Below, one piece after another: positions 34,648-43,112 of a DNA stretch of 46,767 nucleotides (position 1 is its first letter; each line of letters opens with the position of its first letter). Location: positions 1 through 46,767 of the forward strand of contig JAIQES010000034.1 of NCBI GenBank assembly GCA_020073705.1. Direction: 5' to 3'. The position numbers and the translations under genes were made by a program. The notes below the pieces were generated by a model. The model had not been told where the DNA came from. It was given only the letters and a program-made list of their open reading frames with translations, and searched no databases. The DNA comes from Terriglobia bacterium (lineage in GTDB: Bacteria > Acidobacteriota > Terriglobia > Acidiferrales > UBA7541).

Positions 34648-35763
34648 CTAGGATTGCGGAGAAGCCGGTTTTGTCTCTTCCTTTTGAATGTCTCCATTGC
34701 CTTTCTTCGCGCGAATCACGCTGCCCACCGCGTGTGCGGCGGTGAGGGCCGCCACCCCTCCGACTACCCCCCAGCCGATTTCTTCTGCGGCGACGTCAAC
34801 GCCAAAACCGGGGACCTTCGGCAGCGGCTTGTAGAACGGCGACATGGCGTCCCAGAACCGATGAGAGGCGCAAGCAATGCAGCCGTGCCCGGATTTCACC
34901 GGCCAACTCGTCCCGCCATTCCACCGGACCGTTGGGCAGTTGTACGTTGCGTCCGGGCCTTTGCAACCCATTTTGTAAAGGCACCAGCCTTTGCGGCTCC
35001 CTTCATCGCCCCATTCCTCGACGAACTGACCCGCATCGTAGTGCGCCCGGCGTTCGCATTGGTCGTGGATGAGCCGGCCGTAGGCGAACAATGGGCGGTT
35101 GTACTGGTCGAGCGCCGGCATTTCGTGGAAGGTTAGATAATGCACCAGGACAGCTGCCGTATTAGCCACGTTGTGCGGGCAGCCACCGAGATTCACGACC
35201 TTCACTCCAGGAACGGCTTCCTGCAATCCAACAGCGCCCGTCGGGTTCGGATTGGACCGCACGAGTCCTCCATCCCATGCACATGCGCCCACAGCAATAC
35301 ACGCGGCTGCGTGTGTGCAGACTTCGGTTGCAATATCCAGCGCCGTGCGGCCAGCAATCGTGCAATATACGCCGCCGTCTGCCGTCGGTATCGCGCCCTC
35401 GACAACCGCGATGTACTTGCCCGCATCCTGCTGGACAACTCGTTTGAGCGCCGCTTCCGCCTGTTTGCCGGCGCCGGCCATGATCGTTTCATGGTATTCC
35501 CAGGAGAGCAGATTCAGAACCACGTCGGCAACCGGTGGGTTGCTCGAACGAAGCATCGACTCCGTATTCCCTGCGCAATCTTGAAATTCCAGCCACACCA
35601 GGACGGGCCGGTCTGCCCGCTGTAAAGCATCCGCCACCGCCGCCAGGTATTGCGGCGGTAATGCCAGAGTCGCCACCATAGTGCTACAGAACTTCGCAAA
35701 TTCGCGACGTGATACTCCGCGAACCTTCAAAGCTTCTGCCAGAGTTCCCTTCAGCAATGGCAT
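34648..35763 (-). CDS. hyaA: [NiFe]-hydrogenase small subunit with Tat signal and C-terminal anchor
   Basis: A 371-residue iron-sulfur subunit. The N-terminus has a twin-arginine motif SRREFAK (18-24) and a hydrophobic stretch. The first proximal-cluster motif reads DCAGN (Cys63, Asn66) where standard subunits have CxxC. Other ligands are present: GACAW, GGCPH, IHDQC (His and Cys), GWCLYKMGC, TYNCP and GCIAC. Near the C-terminus WGVVGGVAALTAAHAVGSVI is a membrane helix, pairing with HyaC. It is first gene of hyaABCD, 154 bp from a perfect CRP/FNR-type operator at 35917. An Asn in place of the second Cys also occurs, to my knowledge, in some uptake hydrogenases. Confidence 0.94.
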   Translation of the reverse strand: MPLLKGTLAEALKVRGVSRREFAKFCSTMVATLALPPQYLAAVADALQRADRPVLVWLEFQDCAGNTESMLRSSNPPVADVVLNLLSWEYHETIMAGAGKQAEAALKRVVQQDAGKYIAVVEGAIPTADGGVYCTIAGRTALDIATEVCTHAAACIAVGACAWDGGLVRSNPNPTGAVGLQEAVPGVKVVNLGGCPHNVANTAAVLVHYLTFHEMPALDQYNRPLFAYGRLIHDQCERRAHYDAGQFVEEWGDEGSRKGWCLYKMGCKGPDATYNCPTVRWNGGTSWPVKSGHGCIACASHRFWDAMSPFYKPLPKVPGFGVDVAAEEIGWGVVGGVAALTAAHAVGSVIRAKKGNGDIQKEETKPASPQS

Positions 35764-35916
35764 CAGTCACCTCCCGAGTTCGCCGCGCTGAGCCTCATAC
35801 ATGGGGTCGGCGCGTGCTGTTCGCGCGTTGTTCTGTGGCTACCCCTTACATGGACGGATTGAGATGGAGCCCCCCTAAACGACGGTCGAGTATCTAATTG
35901 AAGCCTCTCTCAAGTC

Positions 35917-35932
35917 TGTGATCGCCGTCACA
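35917..35932 (-). promoter_or_regulatory. CRP/FNR-type operator of the hya operon
   Basis: TGTGATCGCCGTCACA is a perfect TGTGA-N6-TCACA. On the minus strand a TAGATA hexamer (35891-35896) begins 28.5 bp from the operator centre, giving class II geometry and a start near 35884, about 120 bases before hyaA. A lone TGTGATA half lies at 35954. Confidence 0.75.
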
Positions 35933-36056
35933 TTTCCTTATGACTGAACTTACTGTGATAGCTGGACAGGCTGCGTCTGGGCGGAACAAGTGGACTTTCT
36001 CGATGGCGGGACGCAGGGTCGAGCCTTGCTCGGCCATCTGAGCAACCTCACAATAG

Positions 36057-37760
36057 CTATGTAATTGCGACTTCTTCGTAGGTGCCGAAGACTACGCGAA
36101 AGACATCGCAGATTTCACCGAGTGTGGCGTAAGCTTTTACTGCTTCGCAGATGTGAGGCATTAGATTTTCAGTGCCTTCGGCGGCGCGGCGAAGGGCCGA
36201 GAGACAACGGTTCACTTCCTCATTTGACCGTTCGGCGCGGACTTTCCGCAGCCGTTCCGTTTGGCGAACGCGCACCGACTCATCAATCTGTAAAATATCG
36301 ATGGGCTTTTCCTCAATGATGTAATCGTTGACGCCCACGATAATTTTCTCCCTGCGATCGACTGCCGTCTGGTAGCGGTAGGATGCGTCTGCGATTTCGC
36401 GCTGCGGATACGACCGCTCGATCGCGCGCACCATTCCGCCCATCGCGTCAATCTTCTCGATGTAGTCCCATGCGCCACGCTCGACTTCGTTGGTCAGCGT
36501 CTCGACAAAGTATGAACCGCCAAGCGGATCGGCCGTGTTCGTGACTCCGCTTTCATGAGCAATGACCTGTTGGGTGCGGAGCGCAAGAGTGGCCGCGAAT
36601 TCGGTTGGCAATGCCCACGCCTCGTCGAGGGAGTTCGTGTGCAGCGACTGCGTGCCGCCAAGCACCGCCGCCAGCGCCTGGATGGCAGTGCGGACTACGT
36701 TATTGTAGGGTTGCTGTGCGGTGAGCGAGCAACCCGCGGTCTGCGTGTGGAAGCGCAGCGCCCATGAGCGTGGCGACTTGGCGCCGAAGCGTTCCGTCAT
36801 CGTCTTATGCCAGATGCGGCGCGCGGCTCGGTACTTGGCGATCTCTTCGAAAAAATCGCTGTGCGCATTAAAGAAAAAGGAAAGTCGCGGAACGAAATCG
36901 TCCACATCCAGTCCGCGGCGTATCCCCCTCTCAACATACTCGATGCCGTCGCGTAGCGTGAAGGCTAATTCCTGAATCGCAGTCGATCCTGCTTCTCGAA
37001 TGTGATAACCGCTGATCGAAATGGTATTGAACTGTGGTGTGTGACGCGTACCGAATTCAAACGTATCAATCACTAGCCGCATCGAAGGCTCTGGCGGGTA
37101 AATGTATTCCTTCTGGGCGATGAATTCCTTCAAAATGTCATTCTGAAGCGTCCCGCGCACATCTTTCCAGTCCACCCCTTGCTTTTCAGCGACGGCAAGA
37201 TACATGGCCCAAATGACAGCGGCGGGCGCATTGATCGTCATCGACGTCGTGACGCCACCGAGCGGGATCTGGTCGAAGAGCACTTCCATGTCGGCAAGCG
37301 AACTGATGGCCACGCCGCATTTGCCGACTTCACCTTCCGACAGGGCATGATCGGAGTCGTAACCCATCAGCGTCGGAAGATCGAATGCAACGGAAAGGCC
37401 AGTCTGTCCCTGGGAAAGCAGATAACGGAAGCGCTGGTTTGTGTCTTCCGCCGAGCCGAACCCAGCGAACTGCCGCATCGTCCAAAGCCGCCCGCGGTGC
37501 ATGGTCGAGTGGATGCCGCGCGTATAGGGTGGTTCTCCAGGCAAGCCCAAGTCACGATCCGGATCCCAAGTGGAAAGATCCGCAGGCGTGTAAAGCCTGC
37601 GAATCGGATGGCCAGAAATCGTGGTGAATTCCATAGCGCGCTCGGGAGACTTGTCGAGAGTGGGGCGGGGCGCGTTTATTTCCCATTCGCGCTCGCGCAC
37701 TGACGGCTTGCGCGCGGCCCTGCCGGCGAGAGAAGCAGGGTTCTTGCGTTCGTCATTCAT
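36057..37760 (-). CDS. icmA: Acyl-CoA mutase large subunit, isobutyryl-CoA-mutase-like
   Basis: A 567-residue B12-dependent mutase catalytic chain of the methylmalonyl-CoA mutase family. It has the TIM-barrel part ([20 protein letters not shown], ... NPADPLGGS-like [12 protein letters not shown]) but no cobalamin domain, so a separate B12 subunit is needed. Substrate-pocket residues are Phe98 (in RQFAGFG) and Gln216 (in [12 protein letters not shown]). In methylmalonyl-CoA mutase these are Tyr and Arg; in isobutyryl-CoA mutase they are Phe and Gln, with the same spacing of 118. So butyryl-CoA/isobutyryl-CoA interconversion is more likely. It is divergent from an acyl-CoA dehydrogenase, which fits branched or short-chain acyl-CoA metabolism. 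The symbol is a tentative subgroup call. Confidence 0.88.
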   Translation of the reverse strand: MNDERKNPASLAGRAARKPSVREREWEINAPRPTLDKSPERAMEFTTISGHPIRRLYTPADLSTWDPDRDLGLPGEPPYTRGIHSTMHRGRLWTMRQFAGFGSAEDTNQRFRYLLSQGQTGLSVAFDLPTLMGYDSDHALSEGEVGKCGVAISSLADMEVLFDQIPLGGVTTSMTINAPAAVIWAMYLAVAEKQGVDWKDVRGTLQNDILKEFIAQKEYIYPPEPSMRLVIDTFEFGTRHTPQFNTISISGYHIREAGSTAIQELAFTLRDGIEYVERGIRRGLDVDDFVPRLSFFFNAHSDFFEEIAKYRAARRIWHKTMTERFGAKSPRSWALRFHTQTAGCSLTAQQPYNNVVRTAIQALAAVLGGTQSLHTNSLDEAWALPTEFAATLALRTQQVIAHESGVTNTADPLGGSYFVETLTNEVERGAWDYIEKIDAMGGMVRAIERSYPQREIADASYRYQTAVDRREKIIVGVNDYIIEEKPIDILQIDESVRVRQTERLRKVRAERSNEEVNRCLSALRRAAEGTENLMPHICEAVKAYATLGEICDVFRVVFGTYEEVAIT

Positions 37761-37955
37761 CTTTCATTCCGAATTTGCCGCATCATCACGCTGCAAGAAG
37801 TATATTGCACAGTTGGCTCGGCCGCCTATAACCATTCATTGAGCGCTGATTTTCGAAGAGGACAGGGACACATGCGAGACTGGCGGCTTCGCAATCATTT
37901 AGGCACAATAGTGCGCAGCGGGTGAAGCGAACAGTGATGACTCCGTGGAGGACAG

Positions 37956-39101
37956 TTGAACCTCAGCCTCACTGAAGAGCAGCAGTTATTACAGCGAACT
38001 GTACGCGAATTTGCCGAAAGTGAAATAAGGCCTCTGGCACGGGGACTCGATGAGACCGGCCATTTCCCCCGTGAAACGTTCCGCAAGGCCGCAGATTTGG
38101 GTTTAACGGGCGTGGCCGTGCCCGAATCCGAGGGCGGCGCGGGATTTGACCATATTTCTTACTCCATCGTAATCGAAGAGATTTCGCGTGTTTGCGCCTC
38201 AACCGGCGTAATCCTTTCCGTACAGAATTCTCTCTACTGCGATCCGATCCACCGATTCGGTAACGAACATCAGAAGAAACAGTTCCTTCTGCCATTTGCG
38301 CGCGGTGAAAAGATCGGCTGCTATGCCCTCACCGAGCCGCAGGCCGGCTCAAACGCCGCAGCGCTCACGACCAGAGCGGTCAAGAAGGGTGACCGGTACA
38401 TCATCAACGGCGCCAAGTCATGGATCACGAACGGCGGGGCGGCTGACGCCGCCATCGTTTACGTGAATACGGACCCCTCCAAGGGCGAACGAGGAATTAC
38501 AGCGCTGGTGGTCGAGCGCGGCACTCCCGGGTTCAAAGTCGGCAAGGAAGAAAAAAAACTCGGCATCAACGCTACAGCCTGCACCGAATTATCGTTCACT
38601 GACTGTGAAGTGCCTGTCGACAACCGGATCGGCAACGAGGGCGATGGCTACAAAATCGCACTCTCAACGCTGGACGCCGGGCGCATCGGCATTGGGGCCC
38701 AAGCCACGGGAATCGCTCAAGGCGCATTGGAGCAGGCCGTCGCCTATGCAATGCAACGGCAGGCCTTCGGGCACCCGATCGCGGATTTTCAAGCCATCCA
38801 GTTCATGCTCGCCGATATGGCGACGGAAATTGATGCTGCCCGTTTGCTGGTGCGCAAAGCAGCGTGGAAGCAGGACACAGGCGCGCGGTTTTCGATGGAC
38901 GCATCGATTGCAAAGTTATTTGCCTCGGAAACAGCGACGCGCGTGGCACATAAGGCCATTCAGATCCATGGCGGCAATGGCTATAGCCGTGAGTACCCGG
39001 TCGAGCGGATGTATCGCGATGCCCGAATTACAGAGATCTATGAAGGGACGAGCGAAATCCAGCGCTTGATCATCGGCGCCTGGGTCTTGAAATCGTATTG
39101 A
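37956..39101 (+). CDS. Acyl-CoA dehydrogenase (short-chain/butyryl type)
   Basis: A 381-residue FAD enzyme. CYALTEPQAGSNAAAL and WITNGG are the flavin/substrate signatures, and the catalytic Glu is in ITEIYEGTSEIQR near the C-terminus. RQAFGHPIADFQAIQFMLADM and AIQIHGGNGY are further family motifs. The length is typical of short-chain acyl-CoA dehydrogenases. Start TTG 37956 is backed by GGAGG at five-base spacing and the family N-terminus (NLSLTEEQQ). It faces the mutase across 195 bp, in which I see no operator of the TGTGA type. Butyryl- or isobutyryl-CoA are plausible substrates given that neighbour. Confidence 0.93.
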   Translation: MNLSLTEEQQLLQRTVREFAESEIRPLARGLDETGHFPRETFRKAADLGLTGVAVPESEGGAGFDHISYSIVIEEISRVCASTGVILSVQNSLYCDPIHRFGNEHQKKQFLLPFARGEKIGCYALTEPQAGSNAAALTTRAVKKGDRYIINGAKSWITNGGAADAAIVYVNTDPSKGERGITALVVERGTPGFKVGKEEKKLGINATACTELSFTDCEVPVDNRIGNEGDGYKIALSTLDAGRIGIGAQATGIAQGALEQAVAYAMQRQAFGHPIADFQAIQFMLADMATEIDAARLLVRKAAWKQDTGARFSMDASIAKLFASETATRVAHKAIQIHGGNGYSREYPVERMYRDARITEIYEGTSEIQRLIIGAWVLKSY

Positions 39102-39164
39102 CCCATATTTCCATTGTGAACTTCCTTCTGATGCTGGCCTTCATCAATATTCATGCGCGTTTGA

Positions 39165-39494
39165 ACGCGATGCGTCCACAGCGCTGAAGATTGGGAAGAG
39201 TTGCTGCTGCCGGAGATCGAGCGGCAGCAAGAGCTGGGCAAAGAAGTCGTGTTTCGAGCCGATGCCGCCTTTGCGAAGCCAGAGATCTACGAGTTGCTGG
39301 AGGAACGGGGCGTGAAGTATGCGATCCGCATCCCGGCTAACGACAGCCTGGTGCGAAACATCGAGGAGATGCTGACTAAGCCAGTAGGACGGCCCGGTCA
39401 TAAACCAGTGGTCTGGTACAAAGGCTTTCTCTACCAAGCAGCCAGTTGGAAAATGGTGCGACGGATCGAAGCGCTGCCAGTGCCAGCGGGCTAG
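39165..39494 (+). pseudogene. IS1380-family transposase remnant, middle part
   Basis: The frame SAEDWEELLLPEIERQQELG, then VVFRADAAFAKPEIYELLEERGVKYAIRIP and TKPVGRPGHKPVVWYKGFLYQAASW, is the catalytic middle of IS1380-type transposases, including the DDE-region Asp in FRADAAF. It begins after a stop at 39162 and degenerates after QAASW into MVRRIEALPVPAG and a stop. Both ends are missing, so it is inactive. It sits 63 bp after the acyl-CoA dehydrogenase. The N-terminal type of remnant lies at 8730-8976. Confidence 0.75.
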
Positions 39495-39795
39495 AGATTG
39501 GTCGCTGGCAGGCGACAATCTGGCAAAGAAAAGAACGGAGGCAGGGAAGCAGAGGTGTCTGCGGAATCAGCTAGAAAAGTGGGCATGTCTCGGCTTCGGC
39601 ACGTTCTGAAGGGCGGAACTACTCATGGCCGGGCAAATAGATCGTCCTGGTTTTTCATTCGATACTTGCGGACGATGGGCGGTTGGGTTATATGTGTCGG
39701 CTGTAAATTCCAAAATGGAAATCTCGGGTAACCTACGTGCCACTGGGAGCTGAAAGCAAAATTCCGATCGAATTCCAAGATCCAAGGAGGCACAA
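39495..39795. other. Non-coding stretch before soxC
   Basis: I see no gene here. A short plus-strand frame (39498-39731) has no credible start or protein-like pattern. The last 30 bases contain CAAGGAGG, the ribosome-binding site of soxC. No terminator or repeat was recognised. Confidence 0.5.
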
Positions 39796-41211
39796 ATGAG
39801 CGCGAAGAAATCTGACCGGAGGCAATTCCTGAGAAACAGTGCGGCCTTGGCCGCTTTTGCTGCGGGAGCAGCAGCGGTTCGATCTGCGGGCGCGCAGGCG
39901 CTTCCGCCCGCGAGCAACGGCGGGCGCGCCCCCGCCTACATCGAATGCGAGGGAAACGGTTGCGCAACCGCGAGCGGCCAGTCCCTTCAGGACGTGATCG
40001 CCCAGGCGGCCGCCAAGACGTATGAGGGAACACCCGGCCCCGGCCCGGGACAGCACCTCGATCCCATTTACGGCGTGCGCTCCCGTTATGAGACCGCAGG
40101 ACGCATCGGCGGCATAGGCGCCTTCCACCATGGCCCAAACGGGAAATTCAGCCGTCCTTTCCTTGGGGCATTAACTCCGATTCAAGATTTGACCGGGATC
40201 ATCACGCCAGCCCCGCTCCATTTTTACGAGTCTCACGGTTACATACCCCCAGACATCGACCCCAAGCAGCATCGTCTCCTGATTCACGGCATGGTGGACC
40301 GTAATATGATTTTCACCTTGGACGACCTGAAGCGCCTGCCTGCCGTGACCCGAACTCATTTCATCGAGTGCGCTGCAAACGGCGACTCCACCAGGCTTGG
40401 GAAAGAGCCGGAAGCGACACCGCAGATAACGCACGGGTACACTAGTTGCAGCATGTGGACCGGGGTGCAGCTGTCCCGGGTACTCGACATGGTGGGCGTG
40501 CAAAAAGGGGCGAGTTGGATTCTTGCGGAATCGGCGGAGGGGAGTCGCTTTTCGAAAGGCATTCCGATGGAGAAGGCGATGGACGACTGCCTGCTGGCCT
40601 ACGGCCAAAATGGCGAGGCCGTGCGTCCCGAGCAGGGTTACCCACTGCGGCTGATATCTCCCGGCTATGAAGGAATCTACAACGTGAAGTGGTTAAGCCG
40701 AATCGAGTTGGCGGACTCGCCCGCCATCACACAGAGGGAACTCTACTACTTCACTTCTGTGGAGGAGGGCAAGTATGCTGACCACAAATCGCGCTGGTTC
40801 CGATTCGAAATGGGAGCGAATTCTGTAATCACGCGCCCTGCCGGCGGACAGCGGCTGGAGAGCCATGGATTCTACGAGATCACCGGTTTGGCTTGGTCTG
40901 GTGCAGGCGCCATCCGCAGGGTCGAAGTATCCACCGACAATGGCCGGACCTGGAAGGACGCGGAACTCCAGGAGCCAGTGCTTCCAAAGGCGCATACCAG
41001 ATTTGGGTTTGCTTGGAATTGGGGCGGAGAAGAGTGTGTGCTTATGTCTCGCTCTACCGATGAGCGCGGCCAGGTTCAGCCGTCGTTGGTCGAGTTGGGC
41101 AAAATCTGGGACGTCGACGCGAATTATATTCACACGCATTGGCTAGGTCACGTGAATGCCATTCGACCCTGGAAGGTGACGGCAGATGGGAGCGTTTACA
41201 ATGCGATTTAG
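39796..41211 (+). CDS. soxC: Molybdopterin sulfite/sulfane dehydrogenase catalytic subunit (SoxC-like)
   Basis: A 471-residue exported molybdenum enzyme of the sulfite oxidase family. RRQFLRNS (8-15) with a following Ala-rich stretch is a Tat signal. HFIECAANGDS places the molybdenum-ligating Cys192. The C-terminal Mo-co dimerisation domain runs from about residue 340 (SHGFYEITGLAWSGAGAIRRVEVSTDNGRTW). The N-terminal extension (about 35-145, PGPGPGQHLDPIYGVRSRYE) is typical of SoxC rather than SorA. AAGGAGG precedes ATG 39796. The cytochrome gene overlaps its end by 11 bp. No other sox genes are in view, so sulfite is as likely a substrate as Sox-bound sulfane sulfur. Confidence 0.92.
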   Translation: MSAKKSDRRQFLRNSAALAAFAAGAAAVRSAGAQALPPASNGGRAPAYIECEGNGCATASGQSLQDVIAQAAAKTYEGTPGPGPGQHLDPIYGVRSRYETAGRIGGIGAFHHGPNGKFSRPFLGALTPIQDLTGIITPAPLHFYESHGYIPPDIDPKQHRLLIHGMVDRNMIFTLDDLKRLPAVTRTHFIECAANGDSTRLGKEPEATPQITHGYTSCSMWTGVQLSRVLDMVGVQKGASWILAESAEGSRFSKGIPMEKAMDDCLLAYGQNGEAVRPEQGYPLRLISPGYEGIYNVKWLSRIELADSPAITQRELYYFTSVEEGKYADHKSRWFRFEMGANSVITRPAGGQRLESHGFYEITGLAWSGAGAIRRVEVSTDNGRTWKDAELQEPVLPKAHTRFGFAWNWGGEECVLMSRSTDERGQVQPSLVELGKIWDVDANYIHTHWLGHVNAIRPWKVTADGSVYNAI

Positions 41212-41794
41212 CAATCTTTTCGTGCTGGCGGTGGCCCTGGTGGCTTGCGCTGCGGCATCCGCGCAGAGGGCGGAGTATGACAACGTTGGCCGGACCGCGA
41301 CCCCAGAAGAAATCCGGGCTCGGGACATCACTATCCTTCCTTCGGGACATGGACTTCCGCCTGGGAAGGGAACCGCCAAGGAAGGCGCCCCGATCTATGC
41401 GGCCTGGTGTGCGGTATGCCACGGGGCAACCGGGAAAGAAGTGGGCCCGCTCGCTCCGAAGCTGGTGGGGAACACATTTTATGATAGGGCTACGACATTC
41501 TGGCCGTTTGCCACGTCGGTGTGGGACTATATCAACCGCGCCATGCCCCGATATCAAGAGGGGACGCTCACACCGGATCAGGTTTACGCTGTGACGGCCT
41601 TTCTGCTCTATCGCGGCGGCATTATCAAGGAAAATGACGTCATGGATGCCAAAAGTCTGACGGAGCTCCGAATGCCGAATCGCGATGGATGGGTTCCCTC
41701 ACGTCTGGAGGATATCCCTGATTTAAAGAAACGCGCTGGCCGTAACGGACAATACCCAGGGCCTGATCCGGCTGCTACCCCTAAGGCTAAGTAA
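41201..41794 (+). CDS. c-type cytochrome partner of SoxC (SoxD/SorB-like)
   Basis: A 197-residue secreted monoheme cytochrome c. Residues 1-22 are a signal peptide ending ASAQ. CAVCHG gives Cys70, Cys73 and His74 for covalent heme. ITILPSGHGLPPGKGTAKEGAPIYAAWC and the later NRAMPR motif with the Met ligand match SoxD N-terminal halves. Full SoxD proteins carry two hemes; only one is seen here, so this resembles a single-heme acceptor such as SorB. ATG 41201 is chosen with GGGAG nine bases upstream and 11 bp overlap with soxC. It should accept electrons from SoxC and pass them to the respiratory chain. Confidence 0.9.
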   Translation: MRFSNLFVLAVALVACAAASAQRAEYDNVGRTATPEEIRARDITILPSGHGLPPGKGTAKEGAPIYAAWCAVCHGATGKEVGPLAPKLVGNTFYDRATTFWPFATSVWDYINRAMPRYQEGTLTPDQVYAVTAFLLYRGGIIKENDVMDAKSLTELRMPNRDGWVPSRLEDIPDLKKRAGRNGQYPGPDPAATPKAK

Positions 41795-41900
41795 CACCAG
41801 CGCGGTAACTGGCGGATGGTCTAGTCTCGCCTAGTGCGGGGCCAAACGCGGGCGGCGTGGACGTCCGCGAGGTCGCGCTTTCAGCGCCCGGCTTCCTTCT

Positions 41901-42055
41901 CGCTCCCAAAGCGATGTCGAAACCGTGCATCGCCTGGTCGAAGATGAGTTCTTCGATCTGGAAACCTGCTCCAGCCGCGGCGAATTCCTAGCCAAAGCAC
42001 AAACCTATCAGCTTTACTTTAACTTGGCTCGTCCGAACTCCCATAAAGGAAATCG
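41901..42055 (+). pseudogene. Integrase-core transposase remnant (C-terminal part)
   Basis: The frame reads DVETVHRLVEDEFFDLE, then AKAQTYQLYFNLARPNSHKG, matching the end of rve-type integrase-core transposases (the DDE Glu region followed by NLxRPNSHK). No start or upstream catalytic part is present; the adjoining frame is unrelated. It sits in the 475 bp gap between the cytochrome and the SAM hydrolase gene, the rest of which shows nothing recognisable. Confidence 0.7.
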
Positions 42056-42269
42056 GAGATTGAATCGGGGAACATGCTCCCCATGTGACAGCAGCCTTTG
42101 TGCCGAGTACGAATTTCCACGGAACAATCCTTCGGGGGACCGGCGTGCCGTAGCGACTCGGGCACCGCGGCTTGACAGCAGAGGTCACCTCCGATAGCGT
42201 GCGGAAGGATTAAAGTGCGCCGCAATTGTTCAGGCCGTTTGCGCACGCCCCCTTGAACGGAGACTTTCT

Positions 42270-43061
42270 TTGCCCGATCCCATCATTACTCTCACTTCAG
42301 ATTTCGGCACGTCCGACCACCTGGTCGGCGCCTTGAAGGGCGTTATTCTGAGCATCAATCCTGCCGCGCGCATCGTGGACATCAATCATCATGTCCCGCC
42401 GTTCGATATCCTCAGCGGGGCTCTTACGATTGCGAACACTTGCAACTATTATCCGCCACGCACGATTCACGTTGTGATTGTGGACCCCGGTGTCGGGACA
42501 CAGCGCCGCCCGCTGCTGGTAAGCGGACAAAAGCAATATTTCATCGCGCCGGACAACGGCGTCCTCTCCCTGATCCTAGAGCGCGAATCCTGCATTGTTC
42601 AGCACATCACCGCGGAGCACTATTTCCTGAATCCGGTCAGCCCTACGTTTCACGGCCGGGACATTTTCGCCCCTACTGCCGCGTGGCTTTCGAAGGTCTG
42701 GCAGACGGAAGCGTTCGGCGAAGAAATCACGGATTACGCGCGATTCGCAATACCGAAAGCGAAGGCCGCAGGCAAATCCATCAAAGGAGTTGTATTGCAT
42801 GTGGATGCGTTCGGCAATTTGATGACGAATCTCACCGCGGAAGATGTTCCTGAAGCGGCAATCGCCTCGGGCGCCGTCAAACTCTCCGTAAACGGCAAGG
42901 AAATCCAGAAGCTCGCGCGGACGTTTGCTTCAGGAACGCCCGGCGAACCCATCGCCGTATTCGGTTCGGCCGGTTTTCTCGAGATCGCCGTCAACCATGG
43001 CAGCGCCGCGCGCACGCTTGGCGCGAACCGCGGCGCGGAAGTCACACTCAACTTCGCCTGA
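42270..43061 (+). CDS. SAM hydrolase / SAM-dependent halogenase-family protein (DUF62)
   Basis: A 263-residue protein of the DUF62 family, which hydrolyses S-adenosylmethionine to adenosine and methionine using hydroxide. Landmarks are TLTSDFGTSDHLVGALKG at the N-terminus, the VDPGVGTQRRP segment, APDNGVLSLIL and FHGRDIFAPTAAWLS. These Asp, Asn and His residues line the adenosine pocket. The fluorinase-type chloride/fluoride loop is absent as far as I can judge, so hydrolysis is expected. TTG 42270 follows GGAGA at six-base spacing. It is followed by a REP-like element and is not obviously in an operon. Confidence 0.9.
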   Translation: MPDPIITLTSDFGTSDHLVGALKGVILSINPAARIVDINHHVPPFDILSGALTIANTCNYYPPRTIHVVIVDPGVGTQRRPLLVSGQKQYFIAPDNGVLSLILERESCIVQHITAEHYFLNPVSPTFHGRDIFAPTAAWLSKVWQTEAFGEEITDYARFAIPKAKAAGKSIKGVVLHVDAFGNLMTNLTAEDVPEAAIASGAVKLSVNGKEIQKLARTFASGTPGEPIAVFGSAGFLEIAVNHGSAARTLGANRGAEVTLNFA

Positions 43062-43112
43062 TGTTTTCAGAGCACTTCGCCATAGGCAAATTACAGAAAA
43101 CCACCGCCTGTA

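Noticed and set aside
34237-35136. Plus-strand 299-codon frame opposite hydrogenase genes
   Set aside because: Antisense to hyaB and hyaA, whose catalytic motifs are unambiguous.
35954-35969. TGTGATAGCTGGACAG as a second hya operator
   Set aside because: Half-site only; the perfect site at 35917 explains the promoter better.
39498-39731. Plus-strand 77-codon frame before soxC
   Set aside because: No ribosome-binding site, starts in transposase debris, and the translation is not protein-like.
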